NCBI GenBank assembly: GCA_035293765.1
Contig: DATGMF010000013.1
Span: 1 to 64,000, forward strand
Direction of reading: 5' to 3'
Length of the DNA: 64,000 nt
Source of the DNA: DASRHT01 sp035293765
Lineage (GTDB): Bacteria; Chloroflexota; Ktedonobacteria; Ktedonobacterales; Ktedonobacteraceae
Positions 9,365 to 18,525 of this stretch are shown here, in pieces. The notes beneath the pieces are model-generated. The model was not told where the DNA came from, did not search any database, and was given only the letters and a program-made list of their open reading frames with translations. The stretch's first letter is position 1. Every line of letters begins with the position of its first letter. The position numbers and the translations under genes are program-made.

Positions 9365-11719
9365 TTATTCGTAGCGCAGCGTTTGCGCAATCTTGATTCT
9401 TCCTGCCACCAGAGCAGGACCGACGCTGGCAAGGGAAGCCACGCCCAGCACAAACACCAGCATCCAGATGAGATAAACCGGATTGAATACAAAGGGCAGA
9501 GGAGCAAGCAACGCCTCCAACACCTTTACAAAACCGTAAGCTACAAAGAAACCGATTACAAGCGCCGCAATCCAGGAGAGCAGGCCCATCGCCAATCCCT
9601 CCGTCAAGAAGACTTGCATGATGATGCGAGCGGTCGCTCCCATCGAGCGCAGAATGCCGATCTCGCGCTGCCGCTCAAGCACGCTCATCGCCAGAGCGTT
9701 GAACAGGCTCATCGCCCCAACCAGCGCCACAATTGCCGTCGCGATAGCCAGCAATGCCGTCACTCCCTGCAATTCGCTCTGGAAGGCCGCCACCAACTGC
9801 TGAGCCGTCTGAGTCCGTATCAGCAAGTTCAAACTCTCCAGCCGATCCTCGATCCGCACCGCGGTCGCATCAATCGCGGCGGGCGCTTTGCTCTCTGTCT
9901 GGATCAGGAAGGTATTGCTGGCCCCGGCGGATGTGTGGGCAAACGCGTTCGCCTGTCCGAGAGAGGTAAGGATTACCCCCAGATTGGTGGGCGTTACGCC
10001 GTTGTTATCCAGCGTGATCCCCACGACGCGGAACTGCCCCTTATGCAGGTTATCCTGCACCGTGATCATATCGCCAACGTGCAGCCCGAGCTTATCAGCC
10101 ATATGGCTGTTAATCACCACACTCTGCTGATCCTGCGCATTGAGCCAGCGACCCGCCTGCAAATGACTCACATAGGTACGAGTGCCAGGCTCCAGCCCCG
10201 TCAACTGCGCATCGGTTCCGCCCACGCTCACCGGTATCATCAGCATATGTTCGACCAGGCGCACGCCTTGCAGGTGCGCAATCTCCTGCTCAATCTGTTG
10301 ATAGGGCAAAGGCTGCGGCAACACTGCTTCTATATTGACATTGTACGTCTGCAATAGCTGGTCTGTTGACGCCGAGAGCGACGAGACGGCCGTAAGCACG
10401 GCTAGAAAGACCGCCCCGGCAGCCGTCAAGCCGGCCATCGTGAGGATCAGGCGCGTGCGCTTGCGGAACAGGCTGCGAAAGGCAAAATGCACAGTCTGAG
10501 GCAGGAAGGCAAAAGCCCGACCAAACAGGCGCGCCAAGCCTCTGGGATTGCCTGCACTCGCCTCAACGCCATAACCCGCCAGCGCCTGACGCACGGTAAT
10601 GCGCGTCCCCAGATAGACGGGAGCTAACGCCGCCAGTAAAGGCACGCCCAGCCCCACGACAACACTGATGATCATCGTCGCAGGCTCCACGCTCAGCGCA
10701 CCAATATCCAGGTTGAGCACATCGCCGATAAACTTTGTGAGCGCATAGCCCAGCAACAGACCTAGCGCCAGGCCAGTGATAGTGCCAAAGATGGCATAAA
10801 TCGCTACAGAGGTCAGATAGTTCGTAATCACCTGCGACCTGCTGGCGCCTATCGCCTTCATGGTGCCAATAATCGGCACCTGCTCAGAGATCAGCGCCGT
10901 AATCGTGCTGATTAGTAACAGGGCGCTCAGCAACAGAGCCACCAGCGAAATGATATTGATGATAGAGAACAGCGTATCGGTCTTCGTGGCGTTGCTATAG
11001 GTTCCCTGGCCGACATCGGTATGATAGATCTCTACATGTTCTCCCTCAATCACCGCAGCAAGCTGTAGCGCGGTATCATGCTCGATGGCAGGATTGTGAA
11101 CCCGTACCAGAAAGGTATTGGCTCCCACCAGTTGAAAAAAGTTCTCCAGGTCGGTCTCGTTCATGTAACCGCGCGCGTTCCCCATAATAGTCGCAGCCGC
11201 CAGCCCTCTGGTGCGTACAAAGCCGACCACGGTAAATTGCTGCACCTCGCCGTGAACATTCAGCGAGATTTTATCTCCCACCTGCACAGCAGAGACCGCT
11301 TTGGCGCTGGACTCCAGCACAACTTCGCGCGCCCCGGGCTGAGGAACTCTGCCTTCGATCACCTGAAATGTATTGATCGGTACCGATTGAAAATTGCTGA
11401 TACCAACCAGATTCAGCGGAAAATGTCCGCCCGCGAAGGTCCAGCGAGTCGTCAGGTTCCCCTGCGCCAGCACCAGATCAACATTGGGCTGTTGCCGGAG
11501 CTGCTGCGCCAGTGGTGTCTGAGTCGATGCCGTAATAAACTGAATATCCGGCAGCGCAGCGGTATCATTCGTATAGTTAAAGCTCGCTCTTACCTGGGCC
11601 GAGGCAGTATTTAAGGCCGTCAGGCCCATCACCCCCAGAGCGATGCCAAGAATGGTCAACATGGCCCGTAGCTTGCGCCGCGTCACATCCTTGACCGCCT
11701 TTTTGAGCAACGCACTCAT
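9365..11719 (-). CDS. ABC transporter permease, MacB/FtsX-type, duplicated
   Basis: Membrane permease of 784 aa with two MacB_PCD/FtsX units. The N-terminal segment (about 15-40) is a membrane helix, followed by a periplasmic-type domain (about 45-240) and a first block of helices (about 255-390). A second helix (about 425-450), a second soluble domain and a terminal FtsX block (about 660-780) follow. This double arrangement is typical of Gram-positive and Chloroflexota lipoprotein or antimicrobial-peptide ABC systems. It lies 11 bp downstream of its ATPase and upstream of the NRPS genes, so export of, or resistance to, the peptide product is the likely role (inference from context). Confidence 0.92.
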   Translation of the reverse strand: MSALLKKAVKDVTRRKLRAMLTILGIALGVMGLTALNTASAQVRASFNYTNDTAALPDIQFITASTQTPLAQQLRQQPNVDLVLAQGNLTTRWTFAGGHFPLNLVGISNFQSVPINTFQVIEGRVPQPGAREVVLESSAKAVSAVQVGDKISLNVHGEVQQFTVVGFVRTRGLAAATIMGNARGYMNETDLENFFQLVGANTFLVRVHNPAIEHDTALQLAAVIEGEHVEIYHTDVGQGTYSNATKTDTLFSIINIISLVALLLSALLLISTITALISEQVPIIGTMKAIGASRSQVITNYLTSVAIYAIFGTITGLALGLLLGYALTKFIGDVLNLDIGALSVEPATMIISVVVGLGVPLLAALAPVYLGTRITVRQALAGYGVEASAGNPRGLARLFGRAFAFLPQTVHFAFRSLFRKRTRLILTMAGLTAAGAVFLAVLTAVSSLSASTDQLLQTYNVNIEAVLPQPLPYQQIEQEIAHLQGVRLVEHMLMIPVSVGGTDAQLTGLEPGTRTYVSHLQAGRWLNAQDQQSVVINSHMADKLGLHVGDMITVQDNLHKGQFRVVGITLDNNGVTPTNLGVILTSLGQANAFAHTSAGASNTFLIQTESKAPAAIDATAVRIEDRLESLNLLIRTQTAQQLVAAFQSELQGVTALLAIATAIVALVGAMSLFNALAMSVLERQREIGILRSMGATARIIMQVFLTEGLAMGLLSWIAALVIGFFVAYGFVKVLEALLAPLPFVFNPVYLIWMLVFVLGVASLASVGPALVAGRIKIAQTLRYE

Positions 11720-11730
11720 CCTGCATCCTC

Positions 11731-12483
11731 CTACTTATAAGAGACAGACCTGTAAGAGCCAGACCCGTTAAGAGAGAAACTGGCATGGTTGACAATGCGC
11801 CCATCCAACAGTTCCAGGCTCATTTGCGCACGATCCGCCAGAGAGGGGTCATGCGTCACGTACAGCACTGTCTTTCCACGGTCAACCAGCTCTTCCAACA
11901 AAGCAAATGCTTGCCGGGCCATCTTCGAGTCCAGGTTTCCGGTTGGCTCGTCCGCTACAATAACCGGCGGATCGTTTGCCAGAGCGCGCGCAATGGCAAC
12001 GCGCTGTTGCTGGCCCCCTGAGAGTTCCGAGGGGAGGCGTTTGGCATAGGGCTCAAGTCCAACCAGCTTGAGGCACTCAAGAGCCCGATCCTTCCACAGC
12101 TTCCGCGGCATGGCATGCGCCAGTTCCATCGCCAGCAAAATGTTTTCCAGCACGGTCAGGGTGGGCAGCAACTGGAAGAACTGGAAGACGATCCCGACGT
12201 TCTTCCCGCGCCAGCGAGCCATGCCATCCTCGCTCATGTACCTGATCTCTTGCCCGGCGAATGTCACGCTGCCTCCCGTCGGGCGATCTATGCCGGTCAG
12301 GATATTAAGCAAGGTAGATTTACCGCTGCCCGATGGTCCCTTGATGGCAAATAGGCGTCCTTCAGGAATGACAAAGGTGATATCATCAAGGATGAGTAAC
12401 TCACCACTGCTATGAATGATCTTCTTGGTCACATGCTCAACATTGATCAGAGCACCCCCAGACCGGTTATACTTGCTATTCAT
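11731..12483 (-). CDS. ABC transporter ATP-binding protein, LolD/MacB family
   Basis: Cytoplasmic ATPase of 250 aa. It shows Walker A GPSGSGKST (about 48-56), a Q-loop, signature LSGGQQQR (about 156), Walker B VIVADEPTG (about 176-184) and the switch His in YVTHD. The SGGQQQRVAIARAL spacing and the DEPTGNLDS motif are those of the LolD/MacB subfamily, which pairs with FtsX-type permeases like the one that follows. It belongs to the same minus-strand unit as the MFS gene (57 bp upstream) and the NRPS genes. Confidence 0.95.
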   Translation of the reverse strand: MNSKYNRSGGALINVEHVTKKIIHSSGELLILDDITFVIPEGRLFAIKGPSGSGKSTLLNILTGIDRPTGGSVTFAGQEIRYMSEDGMARWRGKNVGIVFQFFQLLPTLTVLENILLAMELAHAMPRKLWKDRALECLKLVGLEPYAKRLPSELSGGQQQRVAIARALANDPPVIVADEPTGNLDSKMARQAFALLEELVDRGKTVLYVTHDPSLADRAQMSLELLDGRIVNHASFSLNGSGSYRSVSYK

Positions 12484-12540
12484 GAAAGCTCCTCGCGTAG
12501 AACTACCGCCAGCCAGTTCAGGCCAGCATCAGACAACGAA

Positions 12541-13980
12541 TCAGGCGGCTGGCGCAATACGCGCCTTCGCCAGGCTGATCATCGCATAAACGCCTGCAAT
12601 TAATACAATTCCCGACACAGCAGTATAGATCGTGTCTATCGGGCCGAGGACTATTCCCAGCACGACCAGGTGAAAATGCGCCAGAACCGTACTTTCAAGG
12701 GTGCCCGCTATAAAAATAGAGAGCATCAGCGCAAGGCTTTGTAACGGATTCACTACCGCAGCAACTCTTCCCACCAGTTCGCGCGGCACTACCCGCAGCA
12801 CCAGTGGCATGAGAGCAACATTGAAGGCCGCTATCGGGAAACCGAGCAAGAAGATCACCACCAGCGCAGCCGAAAAGTTATTTAAGCGTGAGTAGAGAAA
12901 GAAAATGGCGCTCATGGCAAGCAAAGAGAGCCAGAGTGTACGCACCAGCCCCAGACGCTGCGCTCCCATACCGGCTACTATCGCGCCTATCGCTGTTCCA
13001 ATACCGAACGCCGTTGCCAGGATACCGTAGTAGCTGGCTGGCACATGTAAATTCTGCTGCACAAAAAAGATGGTCAGAGCATTGACAGAACCCACGCCAA
13101 ACAGGGAAACTACCAGGGTCACAATCATTGTCAGCAGCACACGATTGCTCAGGCAGAACTGCAACCCCTCGCGAAATTCTAACCAGAATGACTTTTTCGT
13201 CTGATTATTAGCATGATTGTCATTCTCGTGGCTGGTAGAGGCCATCCCTTGCGCTTGCTCCCTGCGTTCCTTTTCTGCCGGTACCCTTATGGCAAGAATT
13301 GCCAGAAACGAGCCAACAAAGGAGAGGGCATTGACAAAAAGCGCCAGGTAGACGCCGACGACATTGTAGAGCATAGCCGCCAGAACCGGCCCGAAGATCA
13401 CTGCCAGGCTAACGGTCATCTGTAACATACCGGTTGCACGCGCTTGCTCAGACTCGGGCACAATATCCCCGATCAGCACGAGACGCGCGGGATTGAAAAA
13501 CTGCGAACAGACACTGGCTAGTAATACCACCCCATAAATGATTCCCAGTTGCCAGGAAATCGTTATATGCCCGAGCAGCGCAGCGATCAATAATACAGCG
13601 ACCAGACAGGCACGGATCACATCCATATTCATCATCGTCTGCCGCTTCTGCCAACGATCTACAAAAACTCCGGCCAGCGGCCCCACGAGGAAATTTGGCA
13701 GGTTTGTCATCAGGAAAAGACCGCTTACCGCCAACGGCGCCCATGATTGATTGAGGCTGAGGCTGGCGAAAATCCAGAGCACCAGGGTGGTATCAAAAAC
13801 ATAATCACCAATAATCGAGATCGCCTGACCGAGCCAGAGCAAGGCAAAATTGCGATTAATCAGCACACCGGCCCGGCTCTTTGTTGGCTTAGCCGCCACA
13901 ATCGGCGCTATAGCATCTTCCTCCCGCGTTCCGAGAACAACATCAGCTTGCTCATTCAGCTTGTCAACCTCTAAACTCAT
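12541..13980 (-). CDS. MFS transporter, macrolide/enterobactin-exporter-like
   Basis: Integral membrane protein of 479 aa with about 12 hydrophobic segments and an NRNFALLWLGQAISIIGDYVF start typical of the MefA/EntS branch of MFS drug exporters. The start at 13980 is preferred over 14034 because GAGGGA precedes it at normal spacing. It is the first gene of the minus-strand NRPS unit, so it most likely exports the peptide or gives self-resistance (inference). A charged cytoplasmic loop of about 25 residues lies near the middle, as usual for the family. Confidence 0.9.
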   Translation of the reverse strand: MSLEVDKLNEQADVVLGTREEDAIAPIVAAKPTKSRAGVLINRNFALLWLGQAISIIGDYVFDTTLVLWIFASLSLNQSWAPLAVSGLFLMTNLPNFLVGPLAGVFVDRWQKRQTMMNMDVIRACLVAVLLIAALLGHITISWQLGIIYGVVLLASVCSQFFNPARLVLIGDIVPESEQARATGMLQMTVSLAVIFGPVLAAMLYNVVGVYLALFVNALSFVGSFLAILAIRVPAEKERREQAQGMASTSHENDNHANNQTKKSFWLEFREGLQFCLSNRVLLTMIVTLVVSLFGVGSVNALTIFFVQQNLHVPASYYGILATAFGIGTAIGAIVAGMGAQRLGLVRTLWLSLLAMSAIFFLYSRLNNFSAALVVIFLLGFPIAAFNVALMPLVLRVVPRELVGRVAAVVNPLQSLALMLSIFIAGTLESTVLAHFHLVVLGIVLGPIDTIYTAVSGIVLIAGVYAMISLAKARIAPAA

Positions 13981-14283
13981 GGAAGTCCCTCTCTTTTCTA
14001 ATGTGTCGCAAATCCTTTTTAAGCATAAATGCAAAAGCCTCTGCTGTCTTGTGAGATATGACGTATTTTCCAGACCTTTATATACGGTGCATTACGTATA
14101 TGATGGTGAGACAAAAAAAGCCTTAAAATGCCTGTCTGCCAAGTTGGTACAGTTGCTAGATGAGGATAAATATGCTAAACTATTTGCAGGTCAAACACAT
14201 TAAACTATCCGTATAATCTGGAAAAGCTCCTTCTAAACGAAAATCATCCGTGTAATACGCTGGCAAAGATTTATTCGTAGAGG
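13981..14283. promoter_or_regulatory. Divergent intergenic region, NRPS unit / LAL regulator
   Basis: AT-rich stretch of about 300 bp between oppositely oriented units. It should hold promoters for both, but no hexamer pair is good enough to place one by eye. No gene is seen in it. Confidence 0.4.
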
Positions 14284-14336
14284 CTGGGCTTGTCCTGCCC
14301 TGGGCAACCGCAAGGGATTGCCCCTACCGTGGCAGA
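14284..14336. repeat. Dispersed repeat, family B, at LAL regulator 5' end
   Basis: GGGCTTGTCCTGCCC, then GGGCAACCGCAAGGG and ATTGCCCCTAC, as in the copies at 9250 and 34476. It lies just before the LAL regulator. If the first in-frame ATG (14318) were used, the repeat would encode its first residues, which argues for the later TTG start. Confidence 0.65.
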
Positions 14337-14386
14337 TAGGGGTCGGACCCGCCCTGCTCTGTTGCTCAATTACAAGGGAAGGACCA

Positions 14387-17300
14387 TTGCAAAATATCTA
14401 TACCCTGAGGAAGTTTGTATGCCCCGCACTCTCTGCTGCCACACTTTATCGTGAGAACCTGATTGCACGCTTGAAAATAGCTATTGCCCGAGAAGCGCAT
14501 GAGAGTAGCGGGACAGTCACGCAGTACAAGCTAGTACTGCTTTGCGCCCCCGCTGGCTATGGCAAAACGACATTACTGGCCGACTTCGCCCGTCACACCC
14601 ATATTCCCTGTTGTTGGTATTTTCTAGATCAGGTCGATGCCGATGGCGCCGTCTTTCTCCATCATCTTCTCACCAGCATCCGCTGTGCTTTTCCTCAATT
14701 TGGCGACACGCTCGATTCCTACTTCACAACGCTCTTTTCTACGGGGATCGCCTCTCAAGCTGGTATCTATGAACCCTGTATCGATGCCCTTTGCACGGCT
14801 CTCTCTCAAGAGATTCATGAGCACTTTGCCCTTTTCCTCTGCAGCTATGAGGTAATCGGCGAGCACGAGTCCTTTAATAAAATCATTGACTATCTGATCA
14901 AAAAATTTCCCCCTCAGGGTACACTGGTGATCGAAAGTCGGGCCATTCCAAATCTGGAATTCGCTCCTCTCCTTATTAAGCGGGAAATGTTTGGGCTCAG
15001 CGGCAAAGACCTGCGTTTCTCCGCCCAGGAGATCGCCGCGCTGGCCCACCTTCAAGGACTGCCCATGACCACTGCCGCCGAAGCTGAACAGTTAAGCGCG
15101 ACGTTTGATGGCTGGATCGCCGGCATTTTGCTTGGCACCCGCCTGGGCGACGTTCAGTTCTTAGCGCACCACACCGGCTCCTCTCTCTATCATGGCACGC
15201 CTGCCGCCGCTCAAAAGCGCAAGCATCTTTTTACATATATGGTGAATGAAGTCTTCAAACGAGATACCGAAGCTTATACTTTTCTTCAGGCGACATCGGT
15301 GCTGCAACAGGTAACGCCGGCTCTGTGTAATGCGCTATTGGAGATTAACGATGCTATTGAGCGGCTGGGGCACCTGGAACAGCAAGGGTTATTTGTCACA
15401 CGTAACGAGGGCGACTCCCAGGTGGTTTATATCTATCACCCGATTTTACGCGATCTACTCAGCGAAGAGCTGCGCCTGCAAGAGCCTGAGCGTTACAGAG
15501 CCCTCCACCGGCGCACCGCCGAACTTTTCCATGCCCAGGGAAACTACAACCAGGCTATGTACCACGCGCTCGAAGTGCAGGCTTACCCTCTGGCAACCCG
15601 CATCATCATTGACGCGTATAAACAACTTTTACAGCAGGGACACATAGATACCCTGCTTCGCTGGCAGGACGCGCTCCCTCAGAGCGTGCTGGAAAGCTCT
15701 CCCAAACTCCTTCTTATACGAGCCACCCTTTTTCTAGCTCAGGGCCAGCATAGTCATGTATTTCCCATACTCACAAAAGTCGAGACGCTGCTGCACACTC
15801 AAGCTCCAGGGAATGAGCCAGAGGAGAAGGCGAGATTGGAGGCAGAGCTCAGCATTGTACAGAGCAGGGCACTCTTTCAAATTGGAGAGTATCATGAGGC
15901 GCGCGACCTCTGCCTGCAAGCCCTGGCGCAGTTACCCGCCGATGAAATCGAGCTCCAGGTCGCGGCCAATATCTGCCTGGGACTCTGCGCTAATCTTCTC
16001 GGCGATCTTACCTCCGGTATCACCTATCTACAGCAAACGCTCCAGCTCTATGGAGATCAGATCTCGCTTCACCAGGCAGAGGATATTCATGGCGCACTGG
16101 CGAATACCTATAGCCTTGCCGGCAACTTTATCCTGGCGGAATATCACCTGACGCGCGCCCTGAGCTACTGTGACCAATTGCACGATACACAGGGTAAAAT
16201 TGATAACCTCATCCGCAAGGGGATCATTCATCTGAACCTGGGCGCGTATCAAGAGGCGGAAACGGCATTGCTGCAAGCGCTGACCCTGGCCCGTTCTTCG
16301 CCATATTTTCCTCGTGGAGAAGCCTATGCCCTGGCAAATCTGGGCGCGCTCTACCTCGAACAGAAAAACTATACACAGGCGCTTACCTTTGCGGAAGACG
16401 GGCTGGCACTGGCCCGCCGCGTTGCCAATAAAAGCCTGATCACGACGACGCTTTGCAATATAGCCCTGGCTCATCTCTTTATGGAAGACCCGGCCAGCGC
16501 CCTGCTCATCGTCAAGAATATTGAGGTGCCGGTAGAACAACAGCAGCATATTGGTTACGAGCAGGCAGGCCGCGAGCTAACCTATAGCATCATTCTGCTC
16601 CATCAGCGCCGTTACGACGAAGCGTTCACGTACCTGTCACAGATTGAGGCAGTTCTCAAAACCGGCACGATGCGGCGCAGGCTATTGCAAGCAAAATTGC
16701 GCCTGGCCGCCTGTCAATATCTCCGTGGGCAGCAGGAAGAGGCGACGCGCCTGCTTGCAGAGATCACCTCCCTGCTCACCAGCAATGAAAGCTATAAACA
16801 ACTGGTACGCGTGGAATTGAGCTGGCTGCCAGAACTGTTGCGGGCGGTACAAAGCTCGCCATCGTTCGCCCTCCTTAGAAAGGCGTTGGGAATAGAAAGC
16901 ATAGATGAAGCGCATAATGCTCTCCCGCAACAGTCCGTTCTGCAGCCTGCATCCCCCACATTATCGACTATCACCATCCTGGCTCTGGGCGAACCGGTAG
17001 TGTCGATTGATAAACAGCCGGTTACTCGCTGGCGCATGGCTCGCGCTATGGAACTCTTCTTCTTCCTGCTTGACTCCGACCGCCTCTTGAGCAAGGAACA
17101 GATTATCACGACGCTCTGGCCCGAATTCGACGACCAGATCAACCAGACGTTCCACTCCACGATCCACCACCTGCGCAAAATGTTCGGCAGCTCCTGTATC
17201 GTCTTCCAGGCTGGCAACTATCGGCTCGATCTCGCGTCCTGCTATGGAGATATCTGGTACGATGTCAGGGTCTTTCAAACGCACTACGCCGCCGCTCAGC

Positions 17301-17707
17301 AGGCGCTTGAGCAGGATGATGCAGCCGCTCAGGCAGGCTTTTCTGCGATGGTGAGCCTGTATCGAGGCGATTACGGGCAGTCCTTCTATAGCGATTGGTG
17401 TACATCGCGGCGCGATGAGCTGCGCTCTATCTACCTGGATGCCCATCGTCAACTCGCCCGCATCGCTTGGCGCGCCGAAGCTTTTGATGAGAGCATCAGT
17501 CATTGGCGGCATATACTCAACGTTGATAACTGCCTGGAAGAAGCCCATTACGGCGTGATGCGCTGCTACGCCCGGCAAGGAAAACGCGGCGCAGCACTGC
17601 GCCAGTATCAACTCTGCAAAGAGATTCTCCAGGCCGAGCTGGCTATTGCGCCCGGCCCCGCTATCCAGAACCTCTATCTGCGGCTCACCGGCTTAGAGGC
17701 CAACTAG
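14387..17707 (+). CDS. LAL-type (MalT-like) regulator with BTAD C-terminus
   Basis: Large cytoplasmic regulator, 1106 aa from a TTG preceded by AAGGGAAGG; an in-frame ATG at 14318 would add 23 repeat-derived residues. It has a STAND-type NTPase with Walker A APAGYGKTT (about 55), a long helical TPR-like middle (about 380-830), and a C-terminal winged-helix plus bacterial transcriptional activation domain (about 865-1100: WRMARAMELFFFLL, then TFHSTIHHLRKMFG). Such OmpR-type DNA-binding plus BTAD ends replace the usual LuxR helix-turn-helix of LAL proteins. It is transcribed divergently from the NRPS/exporter unit, about 400 bp away, so a pathway-specific activator role is likely (inference). 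Confidence 0.88.
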   Translation: MQNIYTLRKFVCPALSAATLYRENLIARLKIAIAREAHESSGTVTQYKLVLLCAPAGYGKTTLLADFARHTHIPCCWYFLDQVDADGAVFLHHLLTSIRCAFPQFGDTLDSYFTTLFSTGIASQAGIYEPCIDALCTALSQEIHEHFALFLCSYEVIGEHESFNKIIDYLIKKFPPQGTLVIESRAIPNLEFAPLLIKREMFGLSGKDLRFSAQEIAALAHLQGLPMTTAAEAEQLSATFDGWIAGILLGTRLGDVQFLAHHTGSSLYHGTPAAAQKRKHLFTYMVNEVFKRDTEAYTFLQATSVLQQVTPALCNALLEINDAIERLGHLEQQGLFVTRNEGDSQVVYIYHPILRDLLSEELRLQEPERYRALHRRTAELFHAQGNYNQAMYHALEVQAYPLATRIIIDAYKQLLQQGHIDTLLRWQDALPQSVLESSPKLLLIRATLFLAQGQHSHVFPILTKVETLLHTQAPGNEPEEKARLEAELSIVQSRALFQIGEYHEARDLCLQALAQLPADEIELQVAANICLGLCANLLGDLTSGITYLQQTLQLYGDQISLHQAEDIHGALANTYSLAGNFILAEYHLTRALSYCDQLHDTQGKIDNLIRKGIIHLNLGAYQEAETALLQALTLARSSPYFPRGEAYALANLGALYLEQKNYTQALTFAEDGLALARRVANKSLITTTLCNIALAHLFMEDPASALLIVKNIEVPVEQQQHIGYEQAGRELTYSIILLHQRRYDEAFTYLSQIEAVLKTGTMRRRLLQAKLRLAACQYLRGQQEEATRLLAEITSLLTSNESYKQLVRVELSWLPELLRAVQSSPSFALLRKALGIESIDEAHNALPQQSVLQPASPTLSTITILALGEPVVSIDKQPVTRWRMARAMELFFFLLDSDRLLSKEQIITTLWPEFDDQINQTFHSTIHHLRKMFGSSCIVFQAGNYRLDLASCYGDIWYDVRVFQTHYAAAQQALEQDDAAAQAGFSAMVSLYRGDYGQSFYSDWCTSRRDELRSIYLDAHRQLARIAWRAEAFDESISHWRHILNVDNCLEEAHYGVMRCYARQGKRGAALRQYQLCKEILQAELAIAPGPAIQNLYLRLTGLEAN

Positions 17708-17744
17708 CGTTAGTTAGACAGCTAGCGTGCTCCAATCTGGCAGA

Positions 17745-17765
17745 GGGCATCCCTTGTGGGTGCCC
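17745..17765 (+). terminator. Hairpin after LAL gene (weak terminator or repeat B relic)
   Basis: GGGCATCC and GGGTGCCC form an 8-bp stem (one G-T wobble) with a 5-nt loop, 37 bp after the LAL stop. A CT-rich stretch rather than a clean T-run follows. Its sequence resembles a degenerate family B repeat, so it may serve both as repeat and weak terminator. Confidence 0.4.
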
Positions 17766-17923
17766 CGCCTCTTTCCTCGTTGCAAAGTCATTGCGAAGTG
17801 CAATGCAAAGTCAATGCAAACCACCCTCCATCTATACTTTGCCCAGTAAGAGTACACAAAAGGGTTCCCACCAGAGTTCTTAATGATCAGCTTATTTACT
17901 CAACCTGGATTGGAGAAAGCACG

Positions 17924-18130
17924 ATGTACCAGCAATATCAGCGCCTCACCGCCACTCTCTGGGCCTACCTCTCTCTCCTGCTGCGACGCAGATGGATCAG
18001 GTATAGCGTCATATTGGGCAGCACGCTGTTCATACTCATCCTGATTGCCCTGGCCCTGCCTCATCTAAACCTGGTGGCTCAAGTCCTTCCTCGCGATCCC
18101 GATCCGCCCTGGCCTGTGCTTATCTCATAG
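17924..18130 (+). CDS. Small single-pass membrane protein, function unknown
   Basis: 68 aa from an ATG preceded by GGAG at 8 nt; an in-frame ATG further up lacks a site. The N-terminal part is basic and aromatic (MYQQYQRL, LLLRRRWIRY), then comes one strong membrane helix (about 28-50) and a short Pro/Asp-rich tail (PRDPDPPWPVL). The positive-inside rule puts the N-terminus in the cytoplasm. It precedes the Os1348-like gene by 35 bp and may be co-transcribed with it. I do not recognise a family; a peptide precursor, a signalling peptide or a small membrane anchor are possible. Confidence 0.55.
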   Translation: MYQQYQRLTATLWAYLSLLLRRRWIRYSVILGSTLFILILIALALPHLNLVAQVLPRDPDPPWPVLIS

Positions 18131-18165
18131 GCCCGCTATCCACCGTATAGAGCAGGAGGATGATT

Positions 18166-18381
18166 GTGTCATGGAAAACAATTAACCAGATTCTTGGCCT
18201 CGCCTGCATCGATCCTGAGTTCTGGCAGGCGCTCCAAAAAGACCCGGTGACCACTATCAGGGCGCAGGGGTTCGAACTGACAACACACGAGCAAAAGGTT
18301 GTGGCCGAGGCCGCCTCGCTCAACCTCCCAGAATTCTGCCAGCACTTGCTTGAAAGGCTGGCCCCTGATTACCAGCCGTAG
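18166..18381 (+). CDS. Os1348/NHLP-like small protein
   Basis: 71 aa from a GTG preceded by AGGAGG at 6 nt; the ATG at 18160 abuts the Shine-Dalgarno and is unlikely. The sequence (SWKTINQILGLACIDPEFW, then KDPVTTIRAQGFELT) matches the pattern I know from Os1348-family proteins of the NHLP (nitrile-hydratase leader peptide)/Nif11-like clan. Members are small helical proteins resembling RiPP leader peptides and are common in Chloroflexota and Actinobacteria. No core peptide with a GG cleavage site and Cys/Ser/Thr-rich tail follows (the C-terminus is LERLAPDYQP), so it may be a partner or regulator rather than a precursor. Family assignment is from memory of the motif. Confidence 0.6.
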   Translation: MSWKTINQILGLACIDPEFWQALQKDPVTTIRAQGFELTTHEQKVVAEAASLNLPEFCQHLLERLAPDYQP

Positions 18382-18393
18382 GGACCCTCCTTG

Positions 18394-18440
18394 CCGAGCG
18401 ACTGAGCGGAGCTAGCTGCGGTAGCAGCGTTGTCGCTCGG
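18394..18440 (+). repeat. Hairpin element with conserved 29-nt loop (copy 1)
   Basis: The 9-bp perfect stem CCGAGCGAC / GTCGCTCGG encloses a 29-nt loop that starts TGAGCGGAGCTAGCTG and ends CAGCGTT. The loop matches at 24 of 29 positions the loops of three copies near 33046-33243 (minus strand), whose 9-bp stem is a different sequence but equally perfect. Inside the loop, GCTG can pair with CAGC. It lies just after the Os1348-like gene, where it could also stop or protect the transcript. Confidence 0.65.
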
Positions 18441-18453
18441 AATTTCAAGGAAC

Positions 18454-18469
18454 GATTGATCGCGTCCAC
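18454..18469. repeat. Dispersed repeat, family A, intergenic copy
   Basis: GATTGATCGCGTCCAC matches the family A core found inside coding regions elsewhere. Here it lies in the short gap upstream of the LuxR-type regulator. Confidence 0.45.
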
Positions 18470-18525
18470 CCGACAACGGCATAAAGCCATTTTCTCTACT
18501 TTTCCGCAAAGGAGGAAAAAATGCT

